Shown one piece after another: positions 24,019 to 31,376 of a DNA stretch of 34,024 nucleotides (positions within the stretch are counted from its first letter, which is position 1; every line of letters starts with the position of its first letter). Source of the stretch: Saprospiraceae bacterium (GTDB lineage Bacteria; Bacteroidota; Bacteroidia; Chitinophagales; Saprospiraceae); assembly GCA_013360405.1 (NCBI GenBank), contig JABWBR010000057.1, positions 1 through 34,024 on the forward strand, written 5' to 3'. The position numbers were made by a program, and so were the translations under genes. The notes beneath the pieces are model-generated. The model was given only the letters and a program-made list of their open reading frames with translations, was not told the origin of the DNA and did no database searches.

Positions 24019-24045
24019 GTTTATGGGTTTATGGGTTTATGGGGT
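24019..24045 (+). repeat. GGGTTTAT repeat, single arm
   Basis: Three tandem TTTATGGG units. Same family as 20171-20240, but without the opposite arm. The surrounding 23887-24089 is AT-rich with nothing else recognisable. Confidence 0.75.
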
Positions 24046-24089
24046 TGTTGATATGAGGGTCAGAAACTCAAAGCAAATGCAAAGCTTGG

Positions 24090-24121
24090 TTTGAGTAGGG
24101 TGGGGAGTGGGGATATCTTTG
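24090..24121 (+). promoter_or_regulatory. Bacteroidota-type promoter for a small RNA
   Basis: TTTG (24090-24093), exactly 20 bases, TATCTTTG (24114-24121). Both boxes match consensus. Confidence 0.7.
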
Positions 24122-24127
24122 TATCGT

Positions 24128-24342
24128 ATTCAAAGGGATACACACACAAACAACGAAAAACGACACAAACGTATAACCCCACAAAAAAACCACCAGGGCT
24201 TCAAAAGTTATCCCAACCAAGCCGAAATCGTTGTTTTTGAAAAATTAACCTGGTTTATTTTCTCTATTCTATCTGTCCTTAATTACAAGACTCACTTAAG
24301 GTAGTTGGGCAGTAGAGTGAACGCTACTGTCCAACTTTTTTT
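24128..24342 (+). ncRNA. Candidate ~215-nt small RNA with promoter and terminator
   Basis: It is bounded by the promoter above and a strong terminator. Complementary segments are AACAACG (24149-24155) with CGTTGTT (24229-24235), GGCTT with AAGCC (24197-24222), and CCAGG (24193-24197) with CCTGG (24249-24253). The first and third interleave, so a pseudoknot or alternative folds are possible. The early part is A/C-rich and single-stranded. A 65-codon frame covers part of it but begins upstream of the transcription start and has no family features. No known RNA class was recognised. Confidence 0.5.
24304..24342 (+). terminator. Rho-independent terminator
   Basis: The 12-bp stem GTTGGGCAGTAG/CTACTGTCCAAC (one G-U pair) has loop AGTGAACG and is followed by seven T residues. 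Confidence 0.88.
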
Positions 24343-24379
24343 GAAATACGGAAAATACCAGGATAAAGCTAAACCACTG

Positions 24380-24790
24380 AGTTCGCACTATGAATCACAA
24401 GGAGTATTGGGGAAGCGAGGGTCCCCAGTCTCCGAAACTCCCGAAGGGGAGCATGCCATGAGAAAGCGTTAATGTTCATAGGGCAATTCGGAAGCCCTGC
24501 AATCGAAAAAAGATGCAGGGCACTTTTGCTCACTATAACGCTAAAGAGTTCATTGACTGTGGGGTGGAAGCGAAGGCAAAAGGGGAGAAAGGACTACTTT
24601 CTTATATGCAAACTCCTTCGTTTCCCCCGTCAATTTTGACAACCGATCAACTCCTGTTTAAAGAACGGGAAGTTTGTGAATAAAGACCTAAGGGTGTTTT
24701 TTTTTCAGAAGGGCAATTGGAGATAAGTAGATAGTTGCTATTATTCCGGGCTGGGTAGTGGTAAAAGAACCGCTGCCCAGTTTTCTTTTT
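24380..24790 (+). ncRNA. Candidate structured RNA, about 250-400 nt, no known class recognised
   Basis: No convincing reading frame is present but pairing is dense. GGGG/CCCC occurs around 24409-24426. Hairpin CTCCC/GGGAG lies at about 24438-24452. AGCGTTA (24464-24470) pairs with TAACGCT (24536-24542) and encloses a 7-bp hairpin CCCTGCA/TGCAGGG (24495-24519). A long arm pairs ATTGAC, GGGG and GGAAGCGAAGG (24552-24586) with CCTTCG, TTTCCCCC and GTCAAT (24613-24634). A terminator follows at 24751-24790, though the RNA might end earlier. The hallmark segments of RNase P RNA, tmRNA, SRP RNA and common riboswitches were not found. It might be a guide RNA or a remnant of a transposon, but no partner gene is near. 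Confidence 0.5.
24751..24790 (+). terminator. Rho-independent terminator
   Basis: The 12-bp stem CTGGGTAGTGGT/ACCGCTGCCCAG (two G-U pairs) has loop AAAAGA and is followed by TTTTCTTTTT. It lies about 130 bases before the barrel gene start, so it could alternatively attenuate that gene. Confidence 0.85.
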
Positions 24791-24923
24791 CCGGCATAAT
24801 TTTTTAAACACCCGTTTCGTTTCTAGACGTGTAATCACTTTTCATATAGCATCAATTTGTTATTAGCAGTCAACCCCAAAAACCACTTGAAGACATTACG
24901 CTTCTATCACTAAAATCACGACC

Positions 24924-25601
24924 ATGAACAAGCTATTGGCGATTGCACTGTTTTCACTGGCTTTCCTGGCCTTCCAACAACCTCTCCTGGCACAAATCGG
25001 CTTGAAAGCCGGTATCAACTACGCCAGCCTTTCCGAATCCGCATCAGAAGATAACCTGGGCGACTACCGCAAGCAGTCGGTGCTGGGCCTCCAGGCCGGT
25101 ATTGTGGCGGAAATCAAACTCATCGACCGTTTCGTTATCCAACCCGAATTTTTGTTTATCCAAAAAGGCGGCAAGTCGGAATATGTAATTAACGAAAACA
25201 ATATGTCGGTGACCCGCGTCATCTACAATTATGTGGAAATTCCCGTACTGGCTAAGGTCAAGTTGGGCAATACGGAAGGCGAAGGCCTCGGCCTTTATGT
25301 GCTGGGCGGCCCCTTTGCCGGCTTTGCCCTCAACGGCCGCGGCGAAACCGAACTCACGCTGCTGGGCGTTACCACCAAAGACGAGTTTGATATCGATTAT
25401 AGCGACGAGGATAACGACCAAAAGCGCATCGACTGGGGCGTTTCTTTTGGCGCCGGCGTCAGTATCGGCCACTTTTTTGTGGATGCCCGCTACAACCTCG
25501 GCATCAATAATCTGCTCGACGACGATGCCGACAATTCCAACGATAATAAACCCTATACCCGCACGCGAGGCATCGGCCTTACGGCCGGATTTTTGTTTTG
25601 A
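24924..25601 (+). CDS. PorT-like outer-membrane beta-barrel protein
   Basis: The product is 225 residues with a signal peptide (MNKLLAIALFSLAFLAFQQPLLA, cleaved before QIGLK). It has the layout of the OMP_b-brl_2/PorT family: GLKAGINYASLS first strand, GLQAGIVAEIKL, FVIQPEFLFIQKGGKS, YNYVEIPVLAKVKL, LYVLGGPFAGFAL, WGVSFGAGVSIG, FVDARYNLGINNL, and a final GIGLTAGFLF. An acidic insertion (DEFDIDYSDEDNDQ) and an Asp/Asn-rich loop (LLDDDADNSNDN) probably face outside and may bind cations. Similar barrels are abundant in Bacteroidota and mostly of unknown role; I would not call it PorT itself. Confidence 0.9.
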   Translation: MNKLLAIALFSLAFLAFQQPLLAQIGLKAGINYASLSESASEDNLGDYRKQSVLGLQAGIVAEIKLIDRFVIQPEFLFIQKGGKSEYVINENNMSVTRVIYNYVEIPVLAKVKLGNTEGEGLGLYVLGGPFAGFALNGRGETELTLLGVTTKDEFDIDYSDEDNDQKRIDWGVSFGAGVSIGHFFVDARYNLGINNLLDDDADNSNDNKPYTRTRGIGLTAGFLF

Positions 25602-25613
25602 GGATACATAGAT

Positions 25614-25727
25614 TGAGTGTGGGAGAGTGAGAGGGTGGGAGGGTGGGAGGGTGAGATAAGAATTTAGGTTCTCTCCCACACTCCCACACTCCCACACTCC
25701 CACACTCCCACACTCCCATACTCCCAT
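25614..25727. repeat. Inverted short-repeat island (GGGAGGGT / ACTCCCAC) abutting a start codon
   Basis: The left arm is GTGTGGGAGAGTGAGAGGG plus GTGGGAGG units. The right arm is about seven 8-base ACTCCCAC units that run straight to the ATG at 25728. The centre (TAAGAATTTAGG) is short. It forms a very strong hairpin and lies between the barrel and glycosyltransferase genes. Confidence 0.88.
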
Positions 25728-26849
25728 ATGCCGCAGCGCATCATCCTCACCGTCACCAACGACCTCGTATACGACCAGCGCATGCAACGCATATGCGGCA
25801 GCCTGTCGCGCGCCGGCTATGAGGTATGGCTGGTGGGGCGACTCAGGCCCCAGTCGCCTCCCTTAGCGCCTGCCGACTGGCGCCAGGTTCGCCTGCGCTG
25901 TTATTTCGAAAGCGGCAAGCTGTTTTATCTGGAATACAACCTGCGCCTGCTCTTTTTCCTGCTTACACATACCTTCGCCGCCCTCAGTGCGGTAGACCTG
26001 GATACTTTGCTGCCTTGTTTTGTGGCGGCCAGGTTAAAACGCAAACCTTGTTTATATGATGCCCACGAATATTTTACCGAAGTACCCGAGGTAGTGCGGA
26101 GGCCTTTGGTAAAAAAAATATGGGAATGGCTGGCCCGGCTGTTGATACCGCGCGTGGACGCAGCCTATACGGTAGGAGAGGGGTTGGGCAAGCTGCTTTC
26201 ACAGAGATACGGCAAGCCGTTTGCGGTGGTGCGGAATGTGCCGATGGGGGGTGAGGGAGGGAGGGAGAGAGGGAGAGAGGGAGGGAGGGAGAGATCGCAA
26301 AGTCGTATAGTCTTATATCAGGGGGCTTTGAATGAGGGGCGCGGGCTCGAGCAGGCTATCGAAGCTATGCAATATTTACCGGATGTGCGCTTGTGGTTGG
26401 CTGGAGAAGGCGATCTCAGCGATTCGCTGCGGCAATTGAGCCTACGACTGGGGCTTGACGACCGGGTGCGATTTCTGGGGTTTGTGCGGCCCGATGAGCT
26501 AAAAAAACTCACTTTACAAGCTTCTATTGGTCTCAATCTATTGGAAAACAAAGGATTGAGCTATTATTATTCGCTGGCCAACAAAGCGTTCGATTATATC
26601 CAGGCAGGCATTCCTTCTATCCATATGGATTTTCCGGAGTATCGCGTTTTAAACCTGCAGTACGATGTTTTCGTGCTTATTGATGAATTGAATCCCGAAA
26701 AGATAGCAGAAACCATCCGGTTGCTATTGACCGATACGGCACTTTATGGGCGCTTGCAATCGAATTGTATCAAAGCCGGGGATATTCTCGCCTGGGAACG
26801 CGAGGAGGCGACCTTGCCGGGCATATATGCTGATTTGCTGAAACGGTGA
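25728..26849 (+). CDS. Glycosyltransferase family 4-like, with an internal GA-microsatellite
   Basis: The product is 373 residues of GT-B fold. The N-terminal domain begins IILTVTNDLVYDQRMQRICGSLSRAGYEVWLVGR and contains LYDAHEYFTEVPE. The C-terminal nucleotide-sugar domain has VLYQGALNEGRGLEQAIEAM, WLAGEGD, VRFLGFVRPDELKKL and GLSYYYSLANKAFDYIQAGIPSI. It should transfer a sugar from an activated donor in cell-surface or exopolysaccharide synthesis; donor and acceptor are unknown. Between the two domains, residues about 174-192 (GGEGGRERGREGGRERSQS) are encoded by a GA-rich tandem repeat that is not part of the fold. Unit lengths of 4 and 8 bases mean that slippage would shift the frame. The start ATG directly follows a repeat arm. 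No other glycan genes are adjacent. Confidence 0.88.
   Translation: MPQRIILTVTNDLVYDQRMQRICGSLSRAGYEVWLVGRLRPQSPPLAPADWRQVRLRCYFESGKLFYLEYNLRLLFFLLTHTFAALSAVDLDTLLPCFVAARLKRKPCLYDAHEYFTEVPEVVRRPLVKKIWEWLARLLIPRVDAAYTVGEGLGKLLSQRYGKPFAVVRNVPMGGEGGRERGREGGRERSQSRIVLYQGALNEGRGLEQAIEAMQYLPDVRLWLAGEGDLSDSLRQLSLRLGLDDRVRFLGFVRPDELKKLTLQASIGLNLLENKGLSYYYSLANKAFDYIQAGIPSIHMDFPEYRVLNLQYDVFVLIDELNPEKIAETIRLLLTDTALYGRLQSNCIKAGDILAWEREEATLPGIYADLLKR
26245..26294 (+). repeat. GA-rich microsatellite inside the glycosyltransferase gene
   Basis: GGGA and GGGAGAGA units fill about 50 bases, in frame, in the hinge between the two GT-B domains. Related to the tract at 19107-19155 and to the island directly upstream of this gene. 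Confidence 0.88.
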
Positions 26850-26861
26850 CAAAAATCACCG

Positions 26862-26891
26862 TTTGCATTCTACATATTATTATTACTTTTG
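26862..26891 (+). promoter_or_regulatory. Candidate promoter of the haloperoxidase gene
   Basis: TTTG (26862-26865), 18 bases, TACTTTTG (26884-26891). It would give a 5' leader of about 185 bases. Confidence 0.5.
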
Positions 26892-26923
26892 CCTTGAGCT
26901 TTTCTACATACACACACCTTTAG

Positions 26924-26970
26924 GGTTGCAGGTATATTTTGGAAAAAAATTATCAGCATTAAGTGCAACC
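26924..26970 (+). promoter_or_regulatory. Stem-loop in the haloperoxidase leader
   Basis: GGTTGCA (26924-26930) and TGCAACC (26964-26970) can pair across a 33-base A/T-rich loop within the presumed 5' untranslated region. A regulatory role is possible but unsupported. Nothing else recognisable is seen up to 27081. Confidence 0.35.
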
Positions 26971-27081
26971 TTTCTGTTACTTTTCCGATACAACACAATA
27001 ACTGGTTTTGAGAGGCTATAACTATGTGGCGTCTTTTTGCATGTGATATATTTTCAAATTTCACACTAATTCTTTAGTCTT

Positions 27082-28464
27082 ATGAACTTTAAATTACTCA
27101 AAACAGGAAAGTTACTGCTGGTTGCTGCGCTCGTGATCGGGATGGCGGCTTGCCAAAATGACACAGATGAGATCGCCGATGTCGAAATTAAGACTGCGGC
27201 TGATTTCAATTCAGATGTTGCCTTGAGCTGGAGTAATCTTATGCTCGAAATTGACCGTTATGCGCCTGGCTACCGTCCGCCCGCCGCCTCTCGTATGATG
27301 GGTTACACAGGATTGGCAGCTTATGAGGCTATTATCGAAGGTATGCCTGACAACAAATCGATAGCTGACAACTATCCCGGATTGCAGGTGCCACGTGTTG
27401 AAGAAGGCTTGGAATACCACTGGCCTACCGTACTCAACGCCTTGTATGCGTATTTGTACACCAACTTCTATCCGCATGTAACTGAATATTACAAGTCGCG
27501 GATTACTTCACTGGAGCAGTCATTCGAAAATGAGTTTTCCGATCAGGTGAGCGAAGAGGTTTTTGAACGCTCCCGCAACCACGGCCGTAGTGTGGCTGCG
27601 GTATTTTTTGCCTGGTCGGCAACCGATCAGGTAGGGCACCTGGGCTATACGAACCCACGTCCGGCCTCTTATATTCCGCCGTCGGGCCCTGGCAAATGGA
27701 CGCCGACCCGCCCGGATTATACCCCGGCATTGTTCCCCTATTGGGGCCAGGTTCGCCCGTTTGCCATTACGCCCAGCGACAAACTGGCCAAGACGCCTTT
27801 GGCGTGGAGCGAGTCGGTGACCTCTCCGTTTTACGGACAAGCGCTGGAGGTGTATACGCTAACTCAACCTCAAGATCCGGAACGCCAGTGGATTGCAGAA
27901 TTTTGGAGCGACGACTTTTTTGAACTCACGTTTGAACCGGCCGGACGCTGGGTGGCTGTTGCCAACCAGGTGATAGACCAGGAAAATACCAATCTAGCCG
28001 AGACTGTGTATGTATATGCGAAACTGGGTATGGCATTGTGCGATGTCGCTATCATCAACTGGAATTCCAAGTTCCACTATAATCTCGAGCGTCCGGTTCA
28101 TTATATCAATCGCGTGATTGACCCCAGTTGGAATACTACGCTCGACAACCCCTTGAACGGACTGACGAGTATGACGCCCGAGTTTCCCGCTTATCCTTCC
28201 GGTCATGCCGGTTTTGGTGCTGCTGCTGCGGGTGTATTGAGCGATATTTTTGACGAGAGCTACGCCATGACCGACCGCTGCCACGAATATCGCGTAGAAT
28301 TCAACGGCACCCCGCGCGCCTTCAATAGCTTCGACGAAATGGCCTATGAAAATGCCCTTTCGCGTGTTTACCTGGGCGTACACTTCCGCATGGATGCCGA
28401 CGAAGGCCTCCGTGTGGGCTATCTCGCAGCCCGTCGCGTTAACGACCTGGACTGGACGAAGTAA
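27082..28464 (+). CDS. Vanadium-dependent haloperoxidase / PAP2-superfamily lipoprotein
   Basis: The product is 460 residues. The lipobox GMAAC puts a lipidated Cys at position 24, so the protein is anchored in the envelope. The three parts of the vanadate/phosphate pocket are present: K330 and R337 in KFHYNLERPVHYIN, the PSGH box (372-375, PAYPSGHAGFGAAA), and S427, R428 and H434 in SRVYLGVHFRMDADEG. This arrangement is shared by vanadium haloperoxidases and PAP2 phosphatases; the large helical N-terminal part and overall length favour the haloperoxidase-like branch. Whether it oxidises halides or acts as a phosphatase cannot be told. A single gene with its own promoter and a strong terminator behind it. 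Confidence 0.9.
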   Translation: MNFKLLKTGKLLLVAALVIGMAACQNDTDEIADVEIKTAADFNSDVALSWSNLMLEIDRYAPGYRPPAASRMMGYTGLAAYEAIIEGMPDNKSIADNYPGLQVPRVEEGLEYHWPTVLNALYAYLYTNFYPHVTEYYKSRITSLEQSFENEFSDQVSEEVFERSRNHGRSVAAVFFAWSATDQVGHLGYTNPRPASYIPPSGPGKWTPTRPDYTPALFPYWGQVRPFAITPSDKLAKTPLAWSESVTSPFYGQALEVYTLTQPQDPERQWIAEFWSDDFFELTFEPAGRWVAVANQVIDQENTNLAETVYVYAKLGMALCDVAIINWNSKFHYNLERPVHYINRVIDPSWNTTLDNPLNGLTSMTPEFPAYPSGHAGFGAAAAGVLSDIFDESYAMTDRCHEYRVEFNGTPRAFNSFDEMAYENALSRVYLGVHFRMDADEGLRVGYLAARRVNDLDWTK

Positions 28465-28495
28465 TTCTGTCCATTTACTAGAGATAATAAGCCTC

Positions 28496-28543
28496 ACGCG
28501 CCATCCCGGGAAGCCAATCCTGGGGTGGCGCGTTTGTTTTTGT
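28496..28543 (+). terminator. Rho-independent terminator of the haloperoxidase gene
   Basis: The 15-bp stem ACGCGCCATCCCGGG/CCTGGGGTGGCGCGT has loop AAGCCAAT and is followed by TTTGTTTTTG. The remaining bases to 28723 are AT-rich; TAACTTTT at 28683-28690 is a weak promoter candidate for the next gene. Confidence 0.88.
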
Positions 28544-28723
28544 TGGGGTGTGGAAAAAAATGAAATTGCCTTGTTGCATAGTGAATTCAAAGGCTTGTGC
28601 TTTTTATGTGATTGATAATCAGAATATTTCACTTAAATTTTACATACCCGGCTTTGGAGTAATCGCCGTCATATATTATTTTTAACTTTTTAGCGGTCGT
28701 TATAGCGAAAAAAAATACCCTCC

Positions 28724-29203
28724 ATGTCACATCATGAGATACACCTTTACAACGCATATTCGGGGATGAACCCGAGGGAACGAAACGAATTAGTCAAGTT
28801 CCTGGTGAAAAATGTACCCTCCGACAACCGCCAATACATCGGCGGCGCCATCGATTACGCACTCAAGATTAAACCTTCCTTTGGCGGATTTATCATTACG
28901 GCGCAGGACGGCGATAATATCGTGGCGGCAGTGGTAGCCAACAAGACGGGATTGGAGGGTTACGGCCCATCGTATGTACTGGCTTATGCGGTATTTCACC
29001 CTGATGCGGCCTCTTGCGACACGCTGGTACAGCAAATTTTCAGAAAGGTAAGTGCTTGTGCCGACGGGGATATTTCTATGCGGCTTACTCCGCGGTCTCC
29101 GGCGCTAAAGTTGTTCAAAAAAATCGGATTCAAATCGGAGTATATCGAATTACGCCTGCACAAACCGGTACCGGTAGCCGCTTCGGAAGTACAAGCAAAA
29201 TAA
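28724..29203 (+). CDS. GNAT-family acetyltransferase-like protein
   Basis: The product is 159 residues. The N-terminal helices (NPRERNELVKFLVKNV), the central strands (GGFIITAQDGDNIVAAVVANKTGL, YVLAYAVFHPDA) and the C-terminal SPALKLFKKIGFKSEYIELRL fit a GNAT fold. The usual acetyl-CoA loop R/Q-x-x-G-x-G/A is not clear, with IFRKVSACADGD in its place, so activity is uncertain. The AlkA-like glycosylase gene begins three bases after the stop, indicating one operon. Confidence 0.7.
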   Translation: MSHHEIHLYNAYSGMNPRERNELVKFLVKNVPSDNRQYIGGAIDYALKIKPSFGGFIITAQDGDNIVAAVVANKTGLEGYGPSYVLAYAVFHPDAASCDTLVQQIFRKVSACADGDISMRLTPRSPALKLFKKIGFKSEYIELRLHKPVPVAASEVQAK

Positions 29204-29206
29204 GGT

Positions 29207-29809
29207 ATGACGCCTCAAATTATTGCTCACCTTTCAAACGACAGCCGCCTTCAACCGCTGGTAAATAGTATTCAACTCGAACCCATAGAGGGCGGCGAAG
29301 TATACGAGCGCTTGCTGAGGGCTATTTTATACCAGCAATTGTCGGGAGCTTCTGCCAGCGCCATCCATAGGCGCTTTGTGGCCTTGTTCCCCGATGGTTA
29401 TCCATACCCCGAATTATTGTTAGCATTGGATGAGTCAGCTTTGCGCGCCTGCGGATTGTCGCGGCAAAAGTCGGAGTATATGCGCAATGTGGCCGATTTT
29501 TTTCAGCGCGAAGACAAAGTCGGCTTCGACTGGTCATCGTGGGAAGACGAGCAGATTATTTCGTATCTCACGCAGATTAAAGGAGTTGGGCGCTGGACGG
29601 TCGAGATGATTCTGATGTTTACTCTGAATCGCCCCGATGTGATGCCGCTGGATGATTACGGCATTCAGCAGGCTATGCAAGGCCTTTACCAATTCGAAGC
29701 CAAAGGCAGGGCGCTTAAACAAAAGATGGAAGAGATCTCCAAACCCTGGCAACCCTGGCGAACGTATGCCTGTTGGTATTTGTGGCGCTGGAAGGACGGG
29801 AGCAGTTAG
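29207..29809 (+). CDS. DNA-3-methyladenine glycosylase II-like (HhH-GPD)
   Basis: The product is 200 residues, the length of the short AlkA-like glycosylases. The helix-hairpin-helix is at about 122-140 (LTQIKGVGRWTVEMILMF), followed by the Gly/Pro-rich loop and catalytic Asp in MPLDDYGIQQAM (D150 by alignment with E. coli AlkA D238). No iron-sulfur cysteines are present. It should remove alkylated purines from DNA in base-excision repair. The start ATG lies three bases after the preceding GNAT gene, so the two are probably translated from one message. Confidence 0.92.
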   Translation: MTPQIIAHLSNDSRLQPLVNSIQLEPIEGGEVYERLLRAILYQQLSGASASAIHRRFVALFPDGYPYPELLLALDESALRACGLSRQKSEYMRNVADFFQREDKVGFDWSSWEDEQIISYLTQIKGVGRWTVEMILMFTLNRPDVMPLDDYGIQQAMQGLYQFEAKGRALKQKMEEISKPWQPWRTYACWYLWRWKDGSS

Positions 29810-29876
29810 CAGTCAGCAGTCAGCACTTGGCAGTCAGCAGTCAGCTATTAGCTAAGCGCTGAGTGCTAACTGCGGT
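29806..29876. repeat. Inverted short-repeat island (CAGTCAG/GCTAA family) between convergent genes
   Basis: Units AGCAGTCAGCAGTCAGCA, then GCTATTAGCTAAGCGCTGAGTGCTAACTGC in the opposite sense. The left arm begins in the last codon of the glycosylase gene. Same family as 10051-10116 and 22340-22399. Confidence 0.82.
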
Positions 29877-31376
29877 TCACAACCGTACTTTCATGCCTAT
29901 CAGCACAGACATCGTATGCATGCGGTCCTTATACGGGCCCAGACCGCTTCCGAAGTAAAGCAGGGAATGTTGATAAGTAGGCTGGGCAAAAATGCTCCAG
30001 CGGGTCGACATATAACGCTCGATGCCCAGGCCGCCGTTGATACTGAAGTAGCTGTTTTGCATAAAGCTACCGCCTTCCAGCCAGCCTCTCACCAGGTTTT
30101 TTTCTTCCAGCCCTGTAGAGCGGCCCGGGTTGCTGTCGTGCGGAGCGGGCGCTTGTAGCAATAGCGCATCGGGGCGGAAATTGATATAATAGTTGGCTTG
30201 GGTGACCACATGCCAGGAGGCGCCGGTTAGGGCATACAGCCGCCATTTGTCGCGCACGAAATAATTATAGCGAAAATGGAGCGGCACATTAATCGTGTTG
30301 AGCTCAAAATTTTCGAGGCTGGCGCCGAAAAAGCCGCTTTTTACGCTTCCTTCTACATATAAAATTTGTAGGGGGGTATAGCGCTTCGCGGCATATATCA
30401 GCCCGGTTTCTACTTCCCATCGCTGCGTTTCGAAGCCCAGCGTGATACCCCCGCCATAGCCGGGCGCAAAACGGTCGAAGCTCACTTTCTCCGTTTCCTG
30501 GGTAATAGTGGTAGGCGGCGTAATGATGCGGTTAATATCGGAAGAGCCCAGCATGCCTACTCTAATGAATCGCTTTTTATCAAGGGGTTTGATATCGGGT
30601 AAATCACCGGGCGTAATCTCCGGATAGCTGTAACGACTTACGCCTAATGCCTCGATACCTGCAATGGGTTCGGCGGGCGCAAATTCATAGGCATTAATGG
30701 GCATCGGCTTGTACATCTCAGTTCTCAGCGACGGCGCCAGGGCTTGAGAACTCGGCGATGCGAGGTTCGTGGCCGGTAGCGCGTTCACATGAGTGGTGTT
30801 AGCCGGGGTAAGCTTCGCCGTTAAGGCAATAGCGTTGATGGAAGGCTCGGGGTTATCCGGCGACGCCGGGGATTGGAGGGGCGAAATGCCCGGATCGGCT
30901 GCTATCGACGATCGGATACCTGTAGTTTCTTCCGTGACGGGCTTGGCATGCGGGTTTGCCGGGTTATCCAGTGCAGCTTGTGCTTTGGGCGCCGGCGTTG
31001 TGGGTATAGTGTGAGGGCGGAGCGGTGCGACGTCGGGAATTCCGGTGGGCGATTGGCCCAATAACAGTAGCAGAAAACAGGCTACAGCCAATTCAATGGT
31101 TTTTGTGCGTTGTACAAAACGCATAATGCGATCCTGTCTGTCGAGTTGGGCGACCAGTTTGTCCCAGGTGGCCCGCTGATAGGCGGGTTTGATGCGCTTC
31201 AGCTTAGCGGCTACCAGCTCGTCAAAATGGGCGTCATCGGCGAGCTGTTGCGCGCCTGCGGCAGTGCGATCCAGTTTGCTATTTAGCAAATGCCAGGACG
31301 TTGGATCATACGCAGGGCGCATGTCCTTCATTTTATTACGAATATGATCGTCAAATGCGCTATTCTTCTTCCTCAT
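29877..31376 (-). CDS. Anti-sigma-like N-terminal repeats + TM + long linker + outer-membrane barrel
   Basis: The product is 499 residues. Residues 8-37 and 51-80 are two copies of one motif: F-D-[DE]-x-[IV]-x-x-K[ML]K-x-[MI]-[RK]-PAY-x-x-x-[ST]W-x-x-L-x-x-x-LDR. A single hydrophobic segment (about 94-108, IELAVACFLLLLLGQ) follows, then a Pro/Ala/Thr-rich linker of about 150 residues with little order (about 110-262). The C-terminal 230 residues look like an outer-membrane barrel (RFIRVGMLGSSDINRI, FAPGYGGGITLGFETQRWEVETGLIYAAKRYTP, FSINGGLGIERYMSTRW, ending SVLIGMKVRL). Its gene overlaps the end of the ECF sigma gene by 17 bases. I infer a transmembrane anti-sigma factor whose sensor is a barrel in the outer membrane. 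There is no cleavable signal peptide, consistent with an internal anchor. Confidence 0.82.
   Translation of the reverse strand: MRKKNSAFDDHIRNKMKDMRPAYDPTSWHLLNSKLDRTAAGAQQLADDAHFDELVAAKLKRIKPAYQRATWDKLVAQLDRQDRIMRFVQRTKTIELAVACFLLLLLGQSPTGIPDVAPLRPHTIPTTPAPKAQAALDNPANPHAKPVTEETTGIRSSIAADPGISPLQSPASPDNPEPSINAIALTAKLTPANTTHVNALPATNLASPSSQALAPSLRTEMYKPMPINAYEFAPAEPIAGIEALGVSRYSYPEITPGDLPDIKPLDKKRFIRVGMLGSSDINRIITPPTTITQETEKVSFDRFAPGYGGGITLGFETQRWEVETGLIYAAKRYTPLQILYVEGSVKSGFFGASLENFELNTINVPLHFRYNYFVRDKWRLYALTGASWHVVTQANYYINFRPDALLLQAPAPHDSNPGRSTGLEEKNLVRGWLEGGSFMQNSYFSINGGLGIERYMSTRWSIFAQPTYQHSLLYFGSGLGPYKDRMHTMSVLIGMKVRL

Noticed and set aside
24107-24304. 65-codon frame MGISLYRIQRDT...
   Set aside because: Its start lies upstream of the predicted transcription start, inside the promoter, and the sequence overlaps an RNA-like unit with its own terminator.
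24380-24790. RNase P RNA, tmRNA or SRP RNA
   Set aside because: The GAGGAAAGTC segment of RNase P, the tRNA-like end of tmRNA and the GGAAGCAGCC-type SRP loop were looked for and not found.
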